Assembly: GCA_963922205.1 (NCBI GenBank)
Contig: CAWUHX010000069.1
Span: forward strand, 310,001 to 374,000
Reading direction: 5' to 3'
Source of the DNA: Romanomermis culicivorax
Taxonomy: Eukaryota; Nematoda; Enoplea; Mermithida; Mermithidae
DNA: 64,000 bases
Shown: positions 10,571 to 23,062 of the stretch, in pieces
How positions within the stretch are numbered: the stretch's first letter is position 1
How the letters are laid out: each line of letters opens with the position of its first letter
Notes under the pieces: model-generated
Databases searched by the model: none
The model's input: only the letters and a program-made list of their open reading frames with translations
What the model was told of the DNA's origin: nothing
Made by a program: the position numbers and the translations under genes

Positions 10571-13343
10571 TTGAAAAGATTTACAGACAGGTGTAGTGAC
10601 CTCTGTTTGACAGGTGTAGTGACCTTATTTCTCCCATTTTCAGTATGTTATATCTCGTCAGTATCATTCCTGGTGGTACCATTTGCGATTTGTTCTCTTC
10701 TTTCGAAAAATCTTTCAACGATATTGTTTTGGTAAGTGCGTTATTAGCACTGTATTCTTCTCCTTTGGTCCAATTGATATGTTGAGTACTATGCGATCGG
10801 CTTTTTGATAGCAGAATAGCCGAAGTTGTGGTTTTCATCATCGGTGTTTGTGTTGTAGTATCACTTTTGGATACATTTTCGTTATCACGTTCCAGTTGTA
10901 TTACGTCCATTTCCCTTGGAATTCCGGTTTTCATGACAAAAGATTCTTGAGGGACATCTTTTATCAGTGATTCTATGGCCATTGCTGTTTTGTTATCGAA
11001 GTCAAGTTCTGTAGTAGCTTGTTTAGGCGTCTTCGTGGGGCTTTCAGTTTCGCTAATCAGCATCGCTTCCGGAAAAGTGGGAAAGTTCAAACTCATCGTC
11101 AAGATGTTATTCAGCAGGAAACAAATTAGGTATTCACATTTTCGAGAAGCCAAAATTGGTGAATTATATGAAAAGTAATAATAAGGATTTTCCTTATATT
11201 TCCTTTTCCTCACTAATTCCGTTTCATTATAGACAGGAAAACTGTTGTTTCTGAACACTATCAGATAGATAAAATTGTGATTCGAGTAGACCAGTCGTTT
11301 ATTATCACTTCGAATTTTCTCAGTCAATGGCATTTGACTTGCCCATTCAATCGATTCGTTATTGAACGTTCCACTACGTTTTACCCAGTTTTGTTTGCAA
11401 ATTAAATCGATTTCAATGTCTTCGCTTTTTGCAAGCAGCTTAGGAATTTCATTTCGAATGATGGTGCACAATTCGGTTTGGGAATGTGGTGCAGCAACAT
11501 GTACAGCTAATGGCATTGTACCGTGAACTGCGTTCATCCACTGGTTATGATTTTGTATGGAGTATAGTGGTGCTAAGACCAGCATTTCAGATATGTGATG
11601 ATCCGATTTTATATGATATATCGGCCAAGTTTTGGAGGACCGTAGGTTTGGAAGAGTTCATTTATGGAAAGTCTAAACTCAGTTCATTTGAGCTCATCAT
11701 TAGTGACCATGTTTAGGTCAATATCAGACAAATATAGAATCGACATTGGGGGGCTGATTTTATGATGGATGCTGGGTATGTTATTAGAGCCTAGAGCTCT
11801 GTCTATAACCTCAGCACAAAGACTGGTGTTATCATACAGTTCAGTTTTTTTATCATTGGCTATCGAAGATGTATTTTGTTTGCTTTCTTTTATCATTGGT
11901 AACTTAGATGGATGCAGTTTTTGTCCCAACATTTTAGTAGAGTGTTCTACATTTGCATGGTTGTATAGACAAAAACGCATATTCAGTAGGGCATAATTGT
12001 AGAAGATGACTCGATTCAGTGCCAAAATCTCCTCTCTCATGATCGCTCAAAGAAGACTTTTCAACAATGTCCAGTCGATGATGCCGAACACGCCTTTTTT
12101 ATGGCCTTTAAACTCCATGCTCACATTATTGTATAGATTTTGACTGGCTGTATAGATAAAATCGGGCAGTAGAAAATTGTGAGGAAAAAAATTGGATATT
12201 GTCATATACACTGTCAATGACTCCATAGCAACCATACGCTGGGAACATTAGTATCAGGTAATACACCTCAAGTGTCGAGTACATCATGACCTGGTTGTCG
12301 GGTTTAAAGCTAGGGGGATTCGGTCATTTGCTTGCAGAAAGTGCAACATAAAACATTCAAGCTCGATTGCGAACATATCGGACATGATACCTTTCAATTT
12401 TTTGTTTTCAGGGCAGAGACAGATGAGTCACACTCTTTCCCATTTTTTGGCTGATTGTTCCATGTTTTCTACTATAATCTGGACATCGACTAGAATACTA
12501 GGTGCTAGCACAGTAGTGTGCATTTTTCAGGCATCAGAAGAATAAAAGTCGCAACCATGCATATTCTTGAGACATTTTCAGTCATTGGATTGACTGAATC
12601 GGATGACTACCATTTTCAGCATGGACACAAAGTCGTAGAACGCAGTCCAGTTGTTGGACATAATGGTGAGGGCATCAAACATTATGGTATGGCCAGTCAG
12701 GAATCCAAGTTGGACGAACCTTGCAATGTGAGCCACATTTTGGTTCTGGATATCCAACTTTGTCTTTTTGTGAACATATAGTTGAACATTGAAATCAACC
12801 GACAGGTGGCTTTGAAAGTTCAGTTTCCAATAAATTGCCAATGCATTTCTCAGATCGCCACTTTCCACATAGGTGGGCCCATGTAGAAATTTCAACAGCC
12901 GGGCGTAGACTGTTTCAAACCATCGCTCGAATTCAGAAATTCAGATTATTCACTTGATATTATATTCTAAAAATATCATAGAAATTTGGATTAATAACAA
13001 TTAATTTAGTTTCGCATGGAAACCCCAATCTTTCAAATCGAGGCATGCAAATATTCTGGCGAAGTTATCATGACCCAAATATTTATTCTGAGGGATCCAT
13101 ATAATCTTCCCAGAGGAAGAGAAACCCAGAGTTTCTATTTTTTTAGAATTTTTTCTGACAGTAGTGCAGAACTTACCATCAGTGAAAAAAAAATCGATCA
13201 TCCTGGGGATATTGTTTGCATTGATATGTTATGTAACGATCTTGATTGTTGAAAAATTTTTTGTTCATGGGCTGTGGATTGACCAATGTCAAAACCAACA
13301 TTGATGCTTGTGGCGTGGTGGTTGCTTCGCTTTTGCCCGTCAT
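10571..13343 (-). pseudogene. Element E, minus-strand part: ORF3 with decayed exonuclease
   Basis: Degenerate copy of the B-type ORF3. Exon 1 runs 13343 to 13177 (a nine-base T run on the coding strand has gained one base), the intron 13176 to 12967 (GTAAGT...TTTTTAG), and exon 2 from 12966. The exonuclease core is recognisable at 12895-12235. Exo I has lost its glutamate, Exo II keeps the aspartate (FSQSND) that B has lost, and Exo III reads YSTLE instead of YxxxD. The remainder (12040-10581) matches B 27488-28980 through the RKRKYKENPYYYF and MAIESLIKD segments. Many stops and frame changes are present. A short direct repeat (CAGGTGTAGTGACCT, about 10590-10625) marks its end. Non-functional. 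Confidence 0.75.
12967..13176 (-). other. Intron in ORF3 of element E
   Basis: On the minus strand GATG|GTAAGTTC opens the intron and GATATTTTTAG closes it (AG at plus 12967-12968). 210 bases, almost the same length and sequence as the B intron (212), and at the same codon as in A. Confidence 0.65.
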
Positions 13344-13854
13344 TGTTGAATATCTTTATTTCGAATTTGAATTTGATCAGTATCCGAATACTTTCAACAA
13401 TACAACCATTCCGAAAGTTGCAAAATTTGAAGAATGAAAAATCAGTTGTGAAGTTCTTGCTATAAAGAAGGAAGGTGTAAAGTCGAAGGTTGTTAACTAT
13501 AATTTCAAATTTTTATGCACATATCAGAAAGATGTAAAGTTCAGATTGGGTGGGACTGGAGGAAGATAAATCTATGGTGTGCACTTTTCCGATTGGAATA
13601 TCCATTTTTCAATTTGCGCTGCTTCTCAAGGAAGGTCAATTTGTTTGATTGGTCGTGGCTATTCACATCATCAACATGCATTCCATTCACTCATTCCATT
13701 CTCCACTCAGAATCATGCAGTAGCGCGTGTAACACGTTTTTTACCATTTTACGCTCATCAATGATTTTTATGATTAAAATATATACGAATGGTTATCACA
13801 ATTTCATTAATAAACATAAAAATAAATATGTTAGTCGAATCATTACAAATACAT

Positions 13855-14608
13855 TTATGAATCTTTCGAATCATTTTCTAGCTTCCAAGGACCACTGTGG
13901 TCTGATTCTAGAATTGCCAATGCCATACGAGGCATGTATGGCTCGAGGCAAGAAAAAGAAACCTTTTGTGATTGTCCGGGACAATTCAAACAATTGATCA
14001 TTATCACGTTTTTTGAAATTTTGGAGTTCCCAACCACTATGAAGGGTCCGATGAAGTCTTTGTCGATTTTAGTCGATTTTTTGCTATTAACTGGCATTAC
14101 TAGATTGTTTAGATCCTATTTTCACTCTTTGGCTCTTCTATCGAAGTATCGTTCATGCAATTGCAACCTGTTTTTCAAGTTTTCTGAAACTTCACTTTAC
14201 AACATTAGTTGTGCCTGAGTGAAGATGTATTGATATGTATCATAGTTTAATGGTAACATTAGGCTTTCCATGCAGTTGAAATCAATAGGGATTCTGGGTT
14301 TGTACCATCGCAAAGGTCGAAACTGAGAAAAGTGAGTAGCTGTGTGAGGAACAGCATTATAGGCAAAAGTTGCCAAAGGGAGATATCACCCCCAGTTGTC
14401 AGGATCTTCAGTGGTGGATTTCTTTAGTTGAGAAATCAATGTTTAATGAATCTTTCGATCATACTGTTACATTGCAGGCGATACGCAGTAGTATTGATTT
14501 TTCAGACTTTTAGAAGTTTCGTGATATCTTTCATCAAGTTCGAAGTGAACCCTGAGCCTTGATTTGACAGTAGATATTTCGGACTTCTGTAAACCAAAAT
14601 TAAGTTGT
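13855..14608 (-). pseudogene. pol: Element E, minus-strand part: integrase fragment
   Basis: The minus strand carries the second half of a gypsy integrase: the SNQGSGFTS-type core segment near 14540, then the C-terminal end with IGPFIVVGNSKISKN (14050-14000) and MPRMALAI near 13930. It matches B 25060-25800. It contains stops and is truncated upstream at about 14608, where it meets the plus-strand part of E. The stretch 14340-14608 is an inverted copy of 15806-16060. Confidence 0.8.
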
Positions 14609-14624
14609 TTATGCAACCTTGCAG

Positions 14625-15060
14625 CTTTTAACAAGATTAAAACATCTTTAACCTTAACTCCTTTTTTGCGATATCTCATCTATAAAGACGAAAAATCGAG
14701 ATTCATTATACAGACCAATGCTAGCACAACTGCTATCGGCGTGATTCTATATCTAGGAAACAGAAATGATCAATGGATCATCACTTACAACAGTACAGTT
14801 ATCTCTGATGTTGAAACTCCCTATAGTACTACTGGAGGCGAATGTCTCGCAATTGTAGAAGCATTCCGATGGTACAGACATTATGTCTACCACCAAAATG
14901 TGATGGTCAGATTTGGCTATAAACCCTTGCAATGGATTAAGGAAGAAAAATATAGAAACTCGTGACTCCAAAACTTTGTGGTAAAACGTCAAGACTATGA
15001 TTATCGTGTTGCATACATGAAAGGAAAAGAAAAAGCTTGTGCTGACTTTCTTCTATGAAA
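14625..15060 (+). pseudogene. pol: Element E, plus-strand part: RNase H fragment
   Basis: Starts abruptly in the RT-RNase H connection (AFNKIKTSL) and continues with the RNase H motifs QTNASTTAIG, ECLAIVEAFRWYRHY and the GYKPLQW segment. It matches B 23900-24340 and is interrupted by stops near 14964 and 15057. No gag, protease or RT precedes it, so this copy is truncated or rearranged at its left edge. Confidence 0.8.
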
Positions 15061-15082
15061 CAAGCCTCACTCTAAACTGAAA

Positions 15083-16047
15083 TTGATGTCAAACAAAGAA
15101 GCAGCCAAAGAAATTTTTAGACCAAAACCGTCATGGTTGTACAGGATCAATGACTGCAAACTTCCTATACAGGATAAATTGCCTATGATTGAGAAGGACT
15201 TCCAACAGCCTGAAAACCGTTTAGTAATGCTAGAAACGTCAGAAGAAATTCGAGAAGCCCAGAAAAAAGATCCGTACATGGCAAAACTTTTGAAAATTCT
15301 CGAGCAGAAGCAAATCTCTACTATTTCATCTGTGTTCCATACCAAAAACGAAATACTATATCGAACTTCTAAACAAGCTAACACAGCTTCGGGGATAGTA
15401 GTTCCGACTACTTTAATCAAAAGTGTCTTGTTTCAATTCCATGGCCTGAAAATTCTAAGCCATCAGGGTCATACTCGCACTACTGCGTTGATCCTTCAAC
15501 ATTTTTGGTGGCCGAAAATGGAAGAATCAATAGTAAAGTGGATCAAAACTTGCAAAACTTGCCAGCAAACAACTTCACAGTTACCAGAACTGCCTCTGTT
15601 GCTGCCAAAACAGCCGAAATATTTATTTGAAATTGTGGCGACTGACATCCTAAATATACTAAATATATCTCCTCTTGGTGAGAAAAGATCATACGTCAGT
15701 GTTTTCCAAGACTACTTCACTAAATGGGTAAGGGCTCATTTGATCCCAGATCAAAAAGCATCTATCATCGTCAAAAGTTTGGTAAATAACGTAGTTTTGG
15801 TCCACAGAATTCCGAAATATCTACTGTCAAATCAAGGCTCAGGGTTCACTTCAAACTTGATGAAAGATATCACGAAACTTCTAAAAGTCTGAAAAATCAA
15901 TACTACTGCGTATCACCTGCAATGTAACAGTATGGTCAAAAGATTCAATCAAACATTGATTTCTCAACTAAAGAAATCCACTGCTGAAGATCCTGACAAC
16001 GGGGGGAAATATCTCCCTTTGGCGACTCTTGCCTATAATGCTGTATT
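15083..16047 (+). pseudogene. pol: Element E, plus-strand part: integrase fragment
   Basis: Integrase with the HHCC module (SHQGHTRTT then CKTCQQTT) and DDE core pieces (ATDIL, then [14 protein letters not shown]). A TGA falls at 15890, and the open frame is lost where the catalytic glutamate region begins. At about 16047 the sequence jumps to the end of the ORF3 exonuclease region, so the integrase C-terminus and most of the exonuclease are deleted. The deleted part exists in the inverted minus-strand segment. Confidence 0.8.
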
Positions 16048-18146
16048 TTGAAATGACAGCTTCCCTGTCTATAATGAAACCGAATTGGTGACAAAAAAGA
16101 AATATAAGGAGAACCCTTATTTTTTGTATAATTCACCAATTTCGGCATCACAAAAATGTGAGCATTTCATCTGCTTCCCACCGGACAACATTTTAACAAT
16201 GAGTTTGAATCTTCCTGGTTTTCTGGAAGCGATGCTGCTAGGCGAAACCATAAGTCCTAAGAAAATGCTGGATCAGATTTCGGCGGAACTCAAATTTGAT
16301 AAAGAAATGGCGATGGCTGTAGAATCATTGATAAAAGATGTTGCCCAGGAAACCAATTCATTAAAACTCAAAATCCGAGTGAAATGGATGTGATTCAATT
16401 TGAAAGTGACACTAAGGACATATCTTAAAATGATACTATAAAAGAAATGCCAATGATGCAAATGACAACTTCCCCAACTCCCTTATCAAAAAACTTATCA
16501 TATAGCAGCTACCATATCAATTGGACTAGAGGAGATGAATACAGTGCTAAAAATGCAGTCATCAAAGCAATATTGTTGAAAGATATTTCCAAAGAAATAG
16601 AAGAAACGGAATCGTCAATGTTGCCACCATGAATGATACTGATGAGGCATAATGTACCGAAAAGGCAAGAACCAGAAGTCACTACACCTGTCAGCACTGA
16701 CAGTTGGACTCTGAATTAAAGATTAAAGTTGACTTCAAAAACGAAAAACTTTTGGACTCAAAATTAGAGATAATAGACTTTGCGACAAACAGGGTGACCC
16801 GATTCGAGATATTCATGCGTATCAATTTTCACTATTTTGTAAGCAAAATGTGATTCATAAACTTCTGCTAATGGTTCAGGATTATCATGAGGCTAATCCT
16901 GAAGATCCAAACTACATTCCGCCTCTGAAAAAGTGTCACGATTTGCAAGACGATCGAGAAAGCAAAGAAAGGAAAGAAGTCGAACCAAAAGACAAACATA
17001 GAAGTCCTCATTATCGTCATGAACGACCCTTGTGGTCTACTACTCGCCAATATCAAAATGAGGATCAGGATAGTAGTAAGAATCACTATGGCGAATACGC
17101 ATCACATGAAACAATGAGAAAGTATCCCTATGACTGATACTTTTCTGGTTATGAATGCAAACATCCTAGTGAATCTAAAGATGAGCAAAAGAAACTCAAA
17201 TGGGCTAGCACCTTGAAATGCGACTAATTGAAAAATGATGTTGACGAAAAGCAAGAGAATCAACAGCCTGAAACAGCTGACACCAAGAAAACGTTGGATG
17301 AACTGACTACATCACAACAAACTGAAATAATCGACGAAGAAGTGCAAAAAAAGAGATTTGTACACAAAATATAAATTTTGGCATAGACAATTCACACGTC
17401 CACGAACTCCACTGGAAAAATGGTACCCCAGCTTACCTATGACACCTATCATGGCTTAAATTCTACCGCGAATGACTGACAAAATGATAATCATCAACTA
17501 TTTCAATCGGGCACACTCGCAATTTGACCTGACAATCTTGCAGCAAGCCAATACAGCTTGAGACAGATTTCACAAGACTTTCCTGACTATTTTCACCCCC
17601 AGTATTTGCAACGAGGTGTTCACTGCACTGAGGAGTTGATGGCAGTCCTCCTTAGCTGAATGTGTGACTCCTACAACTATTACGGCACCAAAAATGCCAT
17701 CGTTATAACACAGCTTACACTGTTTCTCTTTCACGCTTGTCAAGCATTCGACTATAAAACTATTGAAAACTCATATTCAATGACTGTTTGATACATCTTA
17801 TTGTGCTTAACCGATATGAAAGCATCAACTATCGCGGGACTAAAGAAAAGAAATAAATCATATGTGAAATCCAATGAGAATACCAGGTAGAGATGGACAG
17901 ACAAGCCGAACTAAAAAAGATAAAGAGCTCAACTACGCCTATACCATCTAAATTTCAAATGAAACCGGTGCCGATAATCGCTGCAGCTGGTCTGATGCAA
18001 GGCCAAGCTGCTGGAATAGGAACATCTCTGGGTGCTGACCAGCGAGCACTCCTTCTATGTGCTCCTACTATTCAAATGCCACAGATGCCTAAACAAGCAT
18101 AGCAAAAGGGAGTAAAACGCCTCTGAAAGTCTTGCCAAAGGGTTGA
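16048..18146 (+). pseudogene. Element E, plus-strand part: ORF3 C-terminal half
   Basis: Matches B from about 28400 to 30400: KKKYKENPYF, AMAVESLIKD, INWTRGDEYSAKNA, the HEANPEDPNYIPPLKKCHD-type segment near 16880, and the terminal basic part (17893-18100). The last recognisable codons end at TGA 18144-18146, equivalent to the B end at 30398-30400. There are many stops. Serine/threonine-rich and basic regions alternate; no known domain. The function is unknown and this copy cannot make a full protein. Confidence 0.7.
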
Positions 18147-18526
18147 GGCTTTCTGCCAAGCGAGATTGGTTGAAAACGCATGACAGTGCTACTACAATGC
18201 TAAACACATTTCAACTAGTTCACTTGTTTCCACTGGAATCTTTTGTTATTTTTGATCTCTTAAAAACTTTAAAATTTCTTGATTCAAAAATACTAATTTG
18301 TTTTATTGCTCATTGTTTTTGTGCCTTTAAATTTTGTGATCTTATTTTTAAAACATTCCATTTGTGTAGTAGAGTTTTGCGGCAGGAGAAAAATAAAGTC
18401 GAACCACCAGTGTGAAAGAATGAAATGATGCGGATACAAGCTAAATGTTCTACTTCTTGATTGTACCATCAAAATGGCCAACCTCGCCCGCCCAAGCTTC
18501 CAAATCGCTTGAGGCGACTTATGTCG
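18147..18526 (+). other. Element E 3' untranslated region
   Basis: AT-rich sequence similar to B 30401-30763 (shared TTTTAAAATTTCTT, GCTCATTGTTTT-type and CGCTT(A/G)AGGCGA pieces). No coding capacity seen. Confidence 0.6.
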
Positions 18527-18539
18527 AAATAAGGAGGAG
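18527..18539 (+). promoter_or_regulatory. Polypurine tract of element E
   Basis: AAATAAGGAGGAG directly before TGTAG. Element B has AAATGAGGAGGAG in the same place (30764-30776). Confidence 0.7.
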
Positions 18540-19338
18540 TGTAGTTAGGCGTTTTGGTGATGTTGTGAAATGTGTGTCGATTTTGAGAAAGATCAGCATG
18601 TTCAATCGTGTTAAGAGTTCCGAGAGGCTACACCAGCCGTTGAAATTATTAAAGATTGGTTGTTGTTTTTGTAGTGCTGGTGAGCGGTTGCATATTTTCA
18701 TGTGTGATGTTTTTTGGAGAGTGGAGCGGCGTTGTTTTGTGTAGTTTAGTAAAGCAAAAACTGAACATGTGCTCTAGGCTAAGTCAAACTATTTGGAAAA
18801 TAGTTCGAGTATTTGGGTACAACTCCTAGTTGGGTAAGTTAGTGCATTTCTGAGTTTTGGCACCCAAAAACCTTAAACGACTAAGGGATGTTCCTTGGAT
18901 TATTGACATAGCGCCCTATACAAGCCCATCAATCTCTTCCATTTGATCATCATTGTGTAAGTTCTATTTGACACTCCGTGTGTCCTCACTCTTCTGCATT
19001 CTGCATGCTCATCTTTAACGTTCCATATATTTCTTCGAAATGCATAATATGACACATAGCCTAAAATTTGGTTGCTGAGTGCAAAGAAAACTTGTTTTGG
19101 CTGATTCACTATCGTCATCCTGTAAGATAAGTGATAAAACATTAGTGTTAATTCATAATGTATAAAATATATATCTTATTACTGTATATAATTTCATTTT
19201 CATGATGTATTCTCAAATGTGTCTGGTTTTCCTCGTATTGACACTCCTGTACATTTTTTTAAAGTGTTGCATAAGTATTTTGTTTTGAACGTTCTTGCAC
19301 CTGAAAACTGCAATTGACTCAATTAGGAAATCGTTACA
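18540..19338 (+). repeat. 3' LTR of element E
   Basis: Starts TGTAGTTAGG after the polypurine tract and is similar to the B 3' LTR for about 520 bases (shared AAACTATTTGGAAAATAGTT, ATTGACATAGCGC and ACACTCCGTGTGT). Beyond about 19060 the two diverge strongly. The end at CGTTACA (19338) is inferred from the B LTR end GGGCGTTACA and is less certain. Confidence 0.65.
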
Positions 19339-19515
19339 TAATGAATTCGCACATCGGCACCTGGCCCCATAACCCACTCCAGTCACTTGAAATGCACCTT
19401 TCTAAAAAATACAGTATCCTCCCAAAATTGTAAAAAAACCAGTCATGTAATAAAATGCAGAAACCCCGACCCAGATGCAAGTCTCAAGTGGAACAGTAGC
19501 TGACATTACATTACG
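19339..19515 (+). repeat. Degraded LTR fragment of the C/D family
   Basis: Diverged but alignable to the C LTR: TGCAGAAACCCCGACC then GCAAGTCTCAAGTGGAACAG corresponds to GTAGAAGCCCCGCC and AGTCTCAAGTGTAACGG at 41550-41582. No coding part remains, so this is an old solo-LTR piece. Confidence 0.55.
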
Positions 19516-20530
19516 GAAGTATATGTATACTAGTTTATTAGAAAATGCCCCGATGGGGCAGAAAAAAGAAAAATATACTTGCTTGGATAGTTGCCAAGCT
19601 AGAAAAAGGGTCGAACTAGATTTTTGAGAACTTGGGGTAGAGTTTGAAAAAATTCACTTTAGTTATATTGGATTTTCATTCTTTCTCAAAAAAAAATTTT
19701 CCACATCTGTGAAAAAGTATATTCTCCAGCATCATGCATTTTGTCCTTCCCCTGGCAATAACTACAGCAAAGTTTTTCTATATTAAAATTATATGCACAT
19801 GATTTCAAATGTAAAGAAATGGTAAACCAACAACTCCCGACCGATTCGAAACTCCTGCCTCTCACACTAGCTGAAAAATAGTGAGGCTGAGGCAGGCATA
19901 TTATAGTCATTTTCAGAACTATAAAGAAACCTGAGGTTGGCTGCACTAACCCAACATGAGGATAATCTCAACATCTGGATTTAATGGCTGATCTTGAATT
20001 TGAGCTAATTGCAATGTCCAAAGTATTCTCTTCCAGTGCTCAAACAGTACTCACTTCAGGATTAACTACTACTGAAGTGTAAGTTCGAGTTTGAGAATTG
20101 CAGACATTTTTATATTTATTTGCTTTAAAGATAAGAAAATTATGGGAAAATGCTAGTCGCTTTTTTGTTCGAGATTATGTTGAGCTCGAGCTCAGACCCC
20201 TTTAGTGCAACTGGGTTTTGGTTACAGTCATTGGACACCAATCTGCAAATGAGCAAACAAAGTAAAGCATACAAAAATACTCCTGGTTCAGCCCTGCCTA
20301 TTAGGGGTGTGCGCCAAATACCGTATCCGGTCCTCCCTGACCCTGTCTGCAATCCCACAAAAAGCGCTCTTTTTGATAATTTATGTTTAAATCGAAAAAC
20401 TGTGAATGATGCTATTTTGTTGAATAGTTAAATAGAAGAGAATAAATTTGTTTATAGATAGTAATCAGTAATAGCTAATATAGCTAATAATTGACCGTTC
20501 TAACGCCCAAAATGCGCCAAACTCTCAGAT
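19516..20530. other. Non-coding region before element B
   Basis: AT-rich, with no gene and no recognisable B-type 5' LTR. Around 20300-20330 there is TTAGGGGTGTGCGCC, which resembles a hAT-type terminus, but no inverted partner was found. GTATATGTATACTAG lies near 19518. Element B begins mid-gag after this stretch, so its 5' end was probably lost. Confidence 0.4.
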
Positions 20531-22158
20531 AAATTTTCTGTCTATCCCACCTTCTCAGGTGTACAGATCTTTCACCGACAATGAAAGGAGAATTAAGACT
20601 ATCTGTAAAAAAATAGCGCCACAAAAAATAGATAACTCGACCCAAAATCAACAAGAGTTGAAGTTCTTCATCACGCTTGAAAACGAGTTTGGCCTTGATG
20701 CTTCTGAGTATGTGGAACTTCACACGTTGCGTCCCTTGACTTGTGATGGTGCTCTGAACACCATACGAGATGTCCGATCATATGAGGAAGTGAAACAGAT
20801 TCTGATGTGTATGAATGCACCAAATTGCGATCAAGATACGCTCCAATGCGAGCTCCAGTCCATCGCTCCTTTTGAAACAGAAGATCTGTCAGCTTTCTTG
20901 AACCGAATCAGAACCTATGTACATTTACTGTACTATGACAGAAGCACTCAGTATCGCCATAGAAAAGTTATCACAACTTTTCTTTGGAAAATGCCAGAAA
21001 TTTACAGAGTCTCAATTGACGTGAGTAGTCTAGAAATGATCAACCAATTTAGCAATAGCCATTGCGAAAGTTCAGAGAATTCAGCCAGCAAATAAACAGA
21101 TGACTGTTTGAGTAGAACAACCTATACTGGTTAACAAACTCGAAAATCTGTCCCAACAGCCACTATCTCAATTACATTTTAGAGACGATTCGAAACCTCA
21201 TTTCAGGGATAACTCTCAATCCCAAAATAGAGATGATTCCAGACAAGGAAATAGCATGAGATTTCAAGAAAATTTGACTCTAATGAAGACCAAAGAATTT
21301 GAGGAAAGTGTAAAAGGAGTCCTGGAAAAGTTTGGAATCCGAGAAAATTGGCAAAATAGTAATAATTTCGAAAATTGAAGGTCTCGATTGGATCAAGGAA
21401 TGAGTCTGAATTTCCTGAATAGAGAAAACATTCCTACATGGGATTTTTCTCAAAATCGAAATTTCCAAAGAAATCAGTCATGTGAACGATCTGTGATATA
21501 TTGCACCTATCATGGTCAGTGTAAACATGACAGCTCCGAATGCTATCAGTTGAAACCACAGGCCCCCCAGCCTCCGCAACAGCAACTGAATCCACTGTGG
21601 CAAAATAATCATTATTGGCATTCTCGTTTTCAGCAAAATACGCCTAACTACACGCTCAGTCAGAATCAAAATTTCGACCGAAATAACAGATTTTTCAATC
21701 ACGATAACCGAAACTATCAGAGAGATGTGGCAAATTTTTCTCTCTGCGATTCTGAATCCCGACAAGAAAAGATAATCGAAAAGCATTATTACTACCCCAT
21801 GAACAACTCACAGTCTGTACAGACTCAACTAGCATCTCCGAAATTGTTGCAACAAGTTTTGCCATCAGAAACCAAAACAATGTCTAACTCACCTAAACCT
21901 TTTGTTCCTATGAAGCCAACAACTAGTACAGCTAACATGCTTGAATCCATTGAAACGTCCAAAGCTACAAATTTTTTCGTTGCTCCCGAATCACAGATTT
22001 CACAATTGAAAAACCTACTGAACCCTGGATCGCAATATCAAGCGTATGTCGAATGGAAGAATGTTCGCAAAGAGACATCAAACTTTGGAGCTTATAGGCT
22101 CCTATGCAAGCTTTTCACATCGATGCTGAGATCGGAAAAATCAAAACGAAAGCCTTAA
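20531..22158 (+). pseudogene. gag: Element B gag (5'-truncated, broken)
   Basis: Two pieces, 20559-21095 and 21388-22158. The first resembles a retrotransposon Gag core (helical, acidic, LSAFLNRIRTYVHLLY). The second is Gln/Asn/Pro-rich with a Cys-His knuckle of the form C-x2-H-x4-H-x4-C (CTYHGQCKHDSSEC, about 21500-21541), the variant seen in some gypsy Gags instead of CCHC. Its end overlaps the protease start at 22104 in another frame. Frames are broken between 21096 and 21387. The true start codon is missing. It would form the particle and bind RNA. Confidence 0.7.
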
Positions 22159-22994
22159 TTGATACCGGTGCCCAATGTTCAATCATTTCCTCATGTCTAG
22201 CTCAACGCTCTTTGGGGATTGAGTATGATACGTTAGAAACATCTGCACAGATAAAAGTAGCCGACGGTGCTATCGTCGATGCCAGAGGTCCGACAATCTT
22301 CAAAATCAATTCATCTTTTGGAATGCATCTAGTATGATGCTGGATTCTACCTACTGCAGGAGAGCAATGCCTCCTAGGAACAGATTTCCTAGTGCATCTG
22401 AGCGTATGAGCAATAATAAACTTTCACAAAAATTTCATCAGAATCGGAGACCTTCAACAAGAACTAAACCAAGTTTTGAAACCAATTGAAAAAGCGCCCT
22501 ATGATGAAGTATTTTCAAATACTTCTACGGGACAATGTCAAACGCAAATCGTGAAAATCGACAGATTGCTACCGATTTTGAATATCTCATCATGCTACAT
22601 AGAACCAAATTGTCAAACGTGGGTTAATGGGAAAATCTTCCCTTTCAGAAACGAAAGCTTCAAAAGCATCATAGTTCAACCCGTGAACTTCGGAAAAGAA
22701 AACTGTGAATATCCAATCAAATTGGCAATAATCAACATAATCGAAGGCAAATGTCCACTATTATTCATCAATAATAGTGCAAACGGTATCCATCTGGAAC
22801 CTAACCAGCTTATCGCTGAGGTAAAATTCAAACTCAAAGAATCGAAAATGACTGTTGCGTCACTAAGCGATCATGAAGATGATTATGAGTCCAAGATCAG
22901 TGGACTATGTCGGAAGAAGAAAAACTTTAACTTGCTCTTGAAAAAATTACCAAAAAGTCAAATATCAATAATGAAGGTAGAAAGATTGCCATAG
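22104..22994 (+). pseudogene. pro: Element B protease and protease-RT linker
   Basis: Aspartic protease with ALIDTGAQCSIIS (DTG at about 22161-22169) and the second-half motif CLLGTDFLV near 22370. One frame carries 22104-22337 and 22476-22994, interrupted by TGA 22335-22337 and another stop near 22408. It matures Gag-Pol. The linker has no recognisable domain. Confidence 0.75.
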
Positions 22995-23062
22995 AAGTCT
23001 TCAAGCAATATCGGCATGTTTTTAGTCTCCCTGGAGATCAGCCTACTCTCACACATGAGTTA

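Noticed and set aside
13515-13997. Plus-strand ORF of 160 codons
   Set aside because: It is the opposite strand of the integrase end and spacer of element E.
20301-20325. TTAGGGGTGTGCGCC as one end of a further hAT element
   Set aside because: No inverse partner was found in the window, so it stays an isolated similarity.
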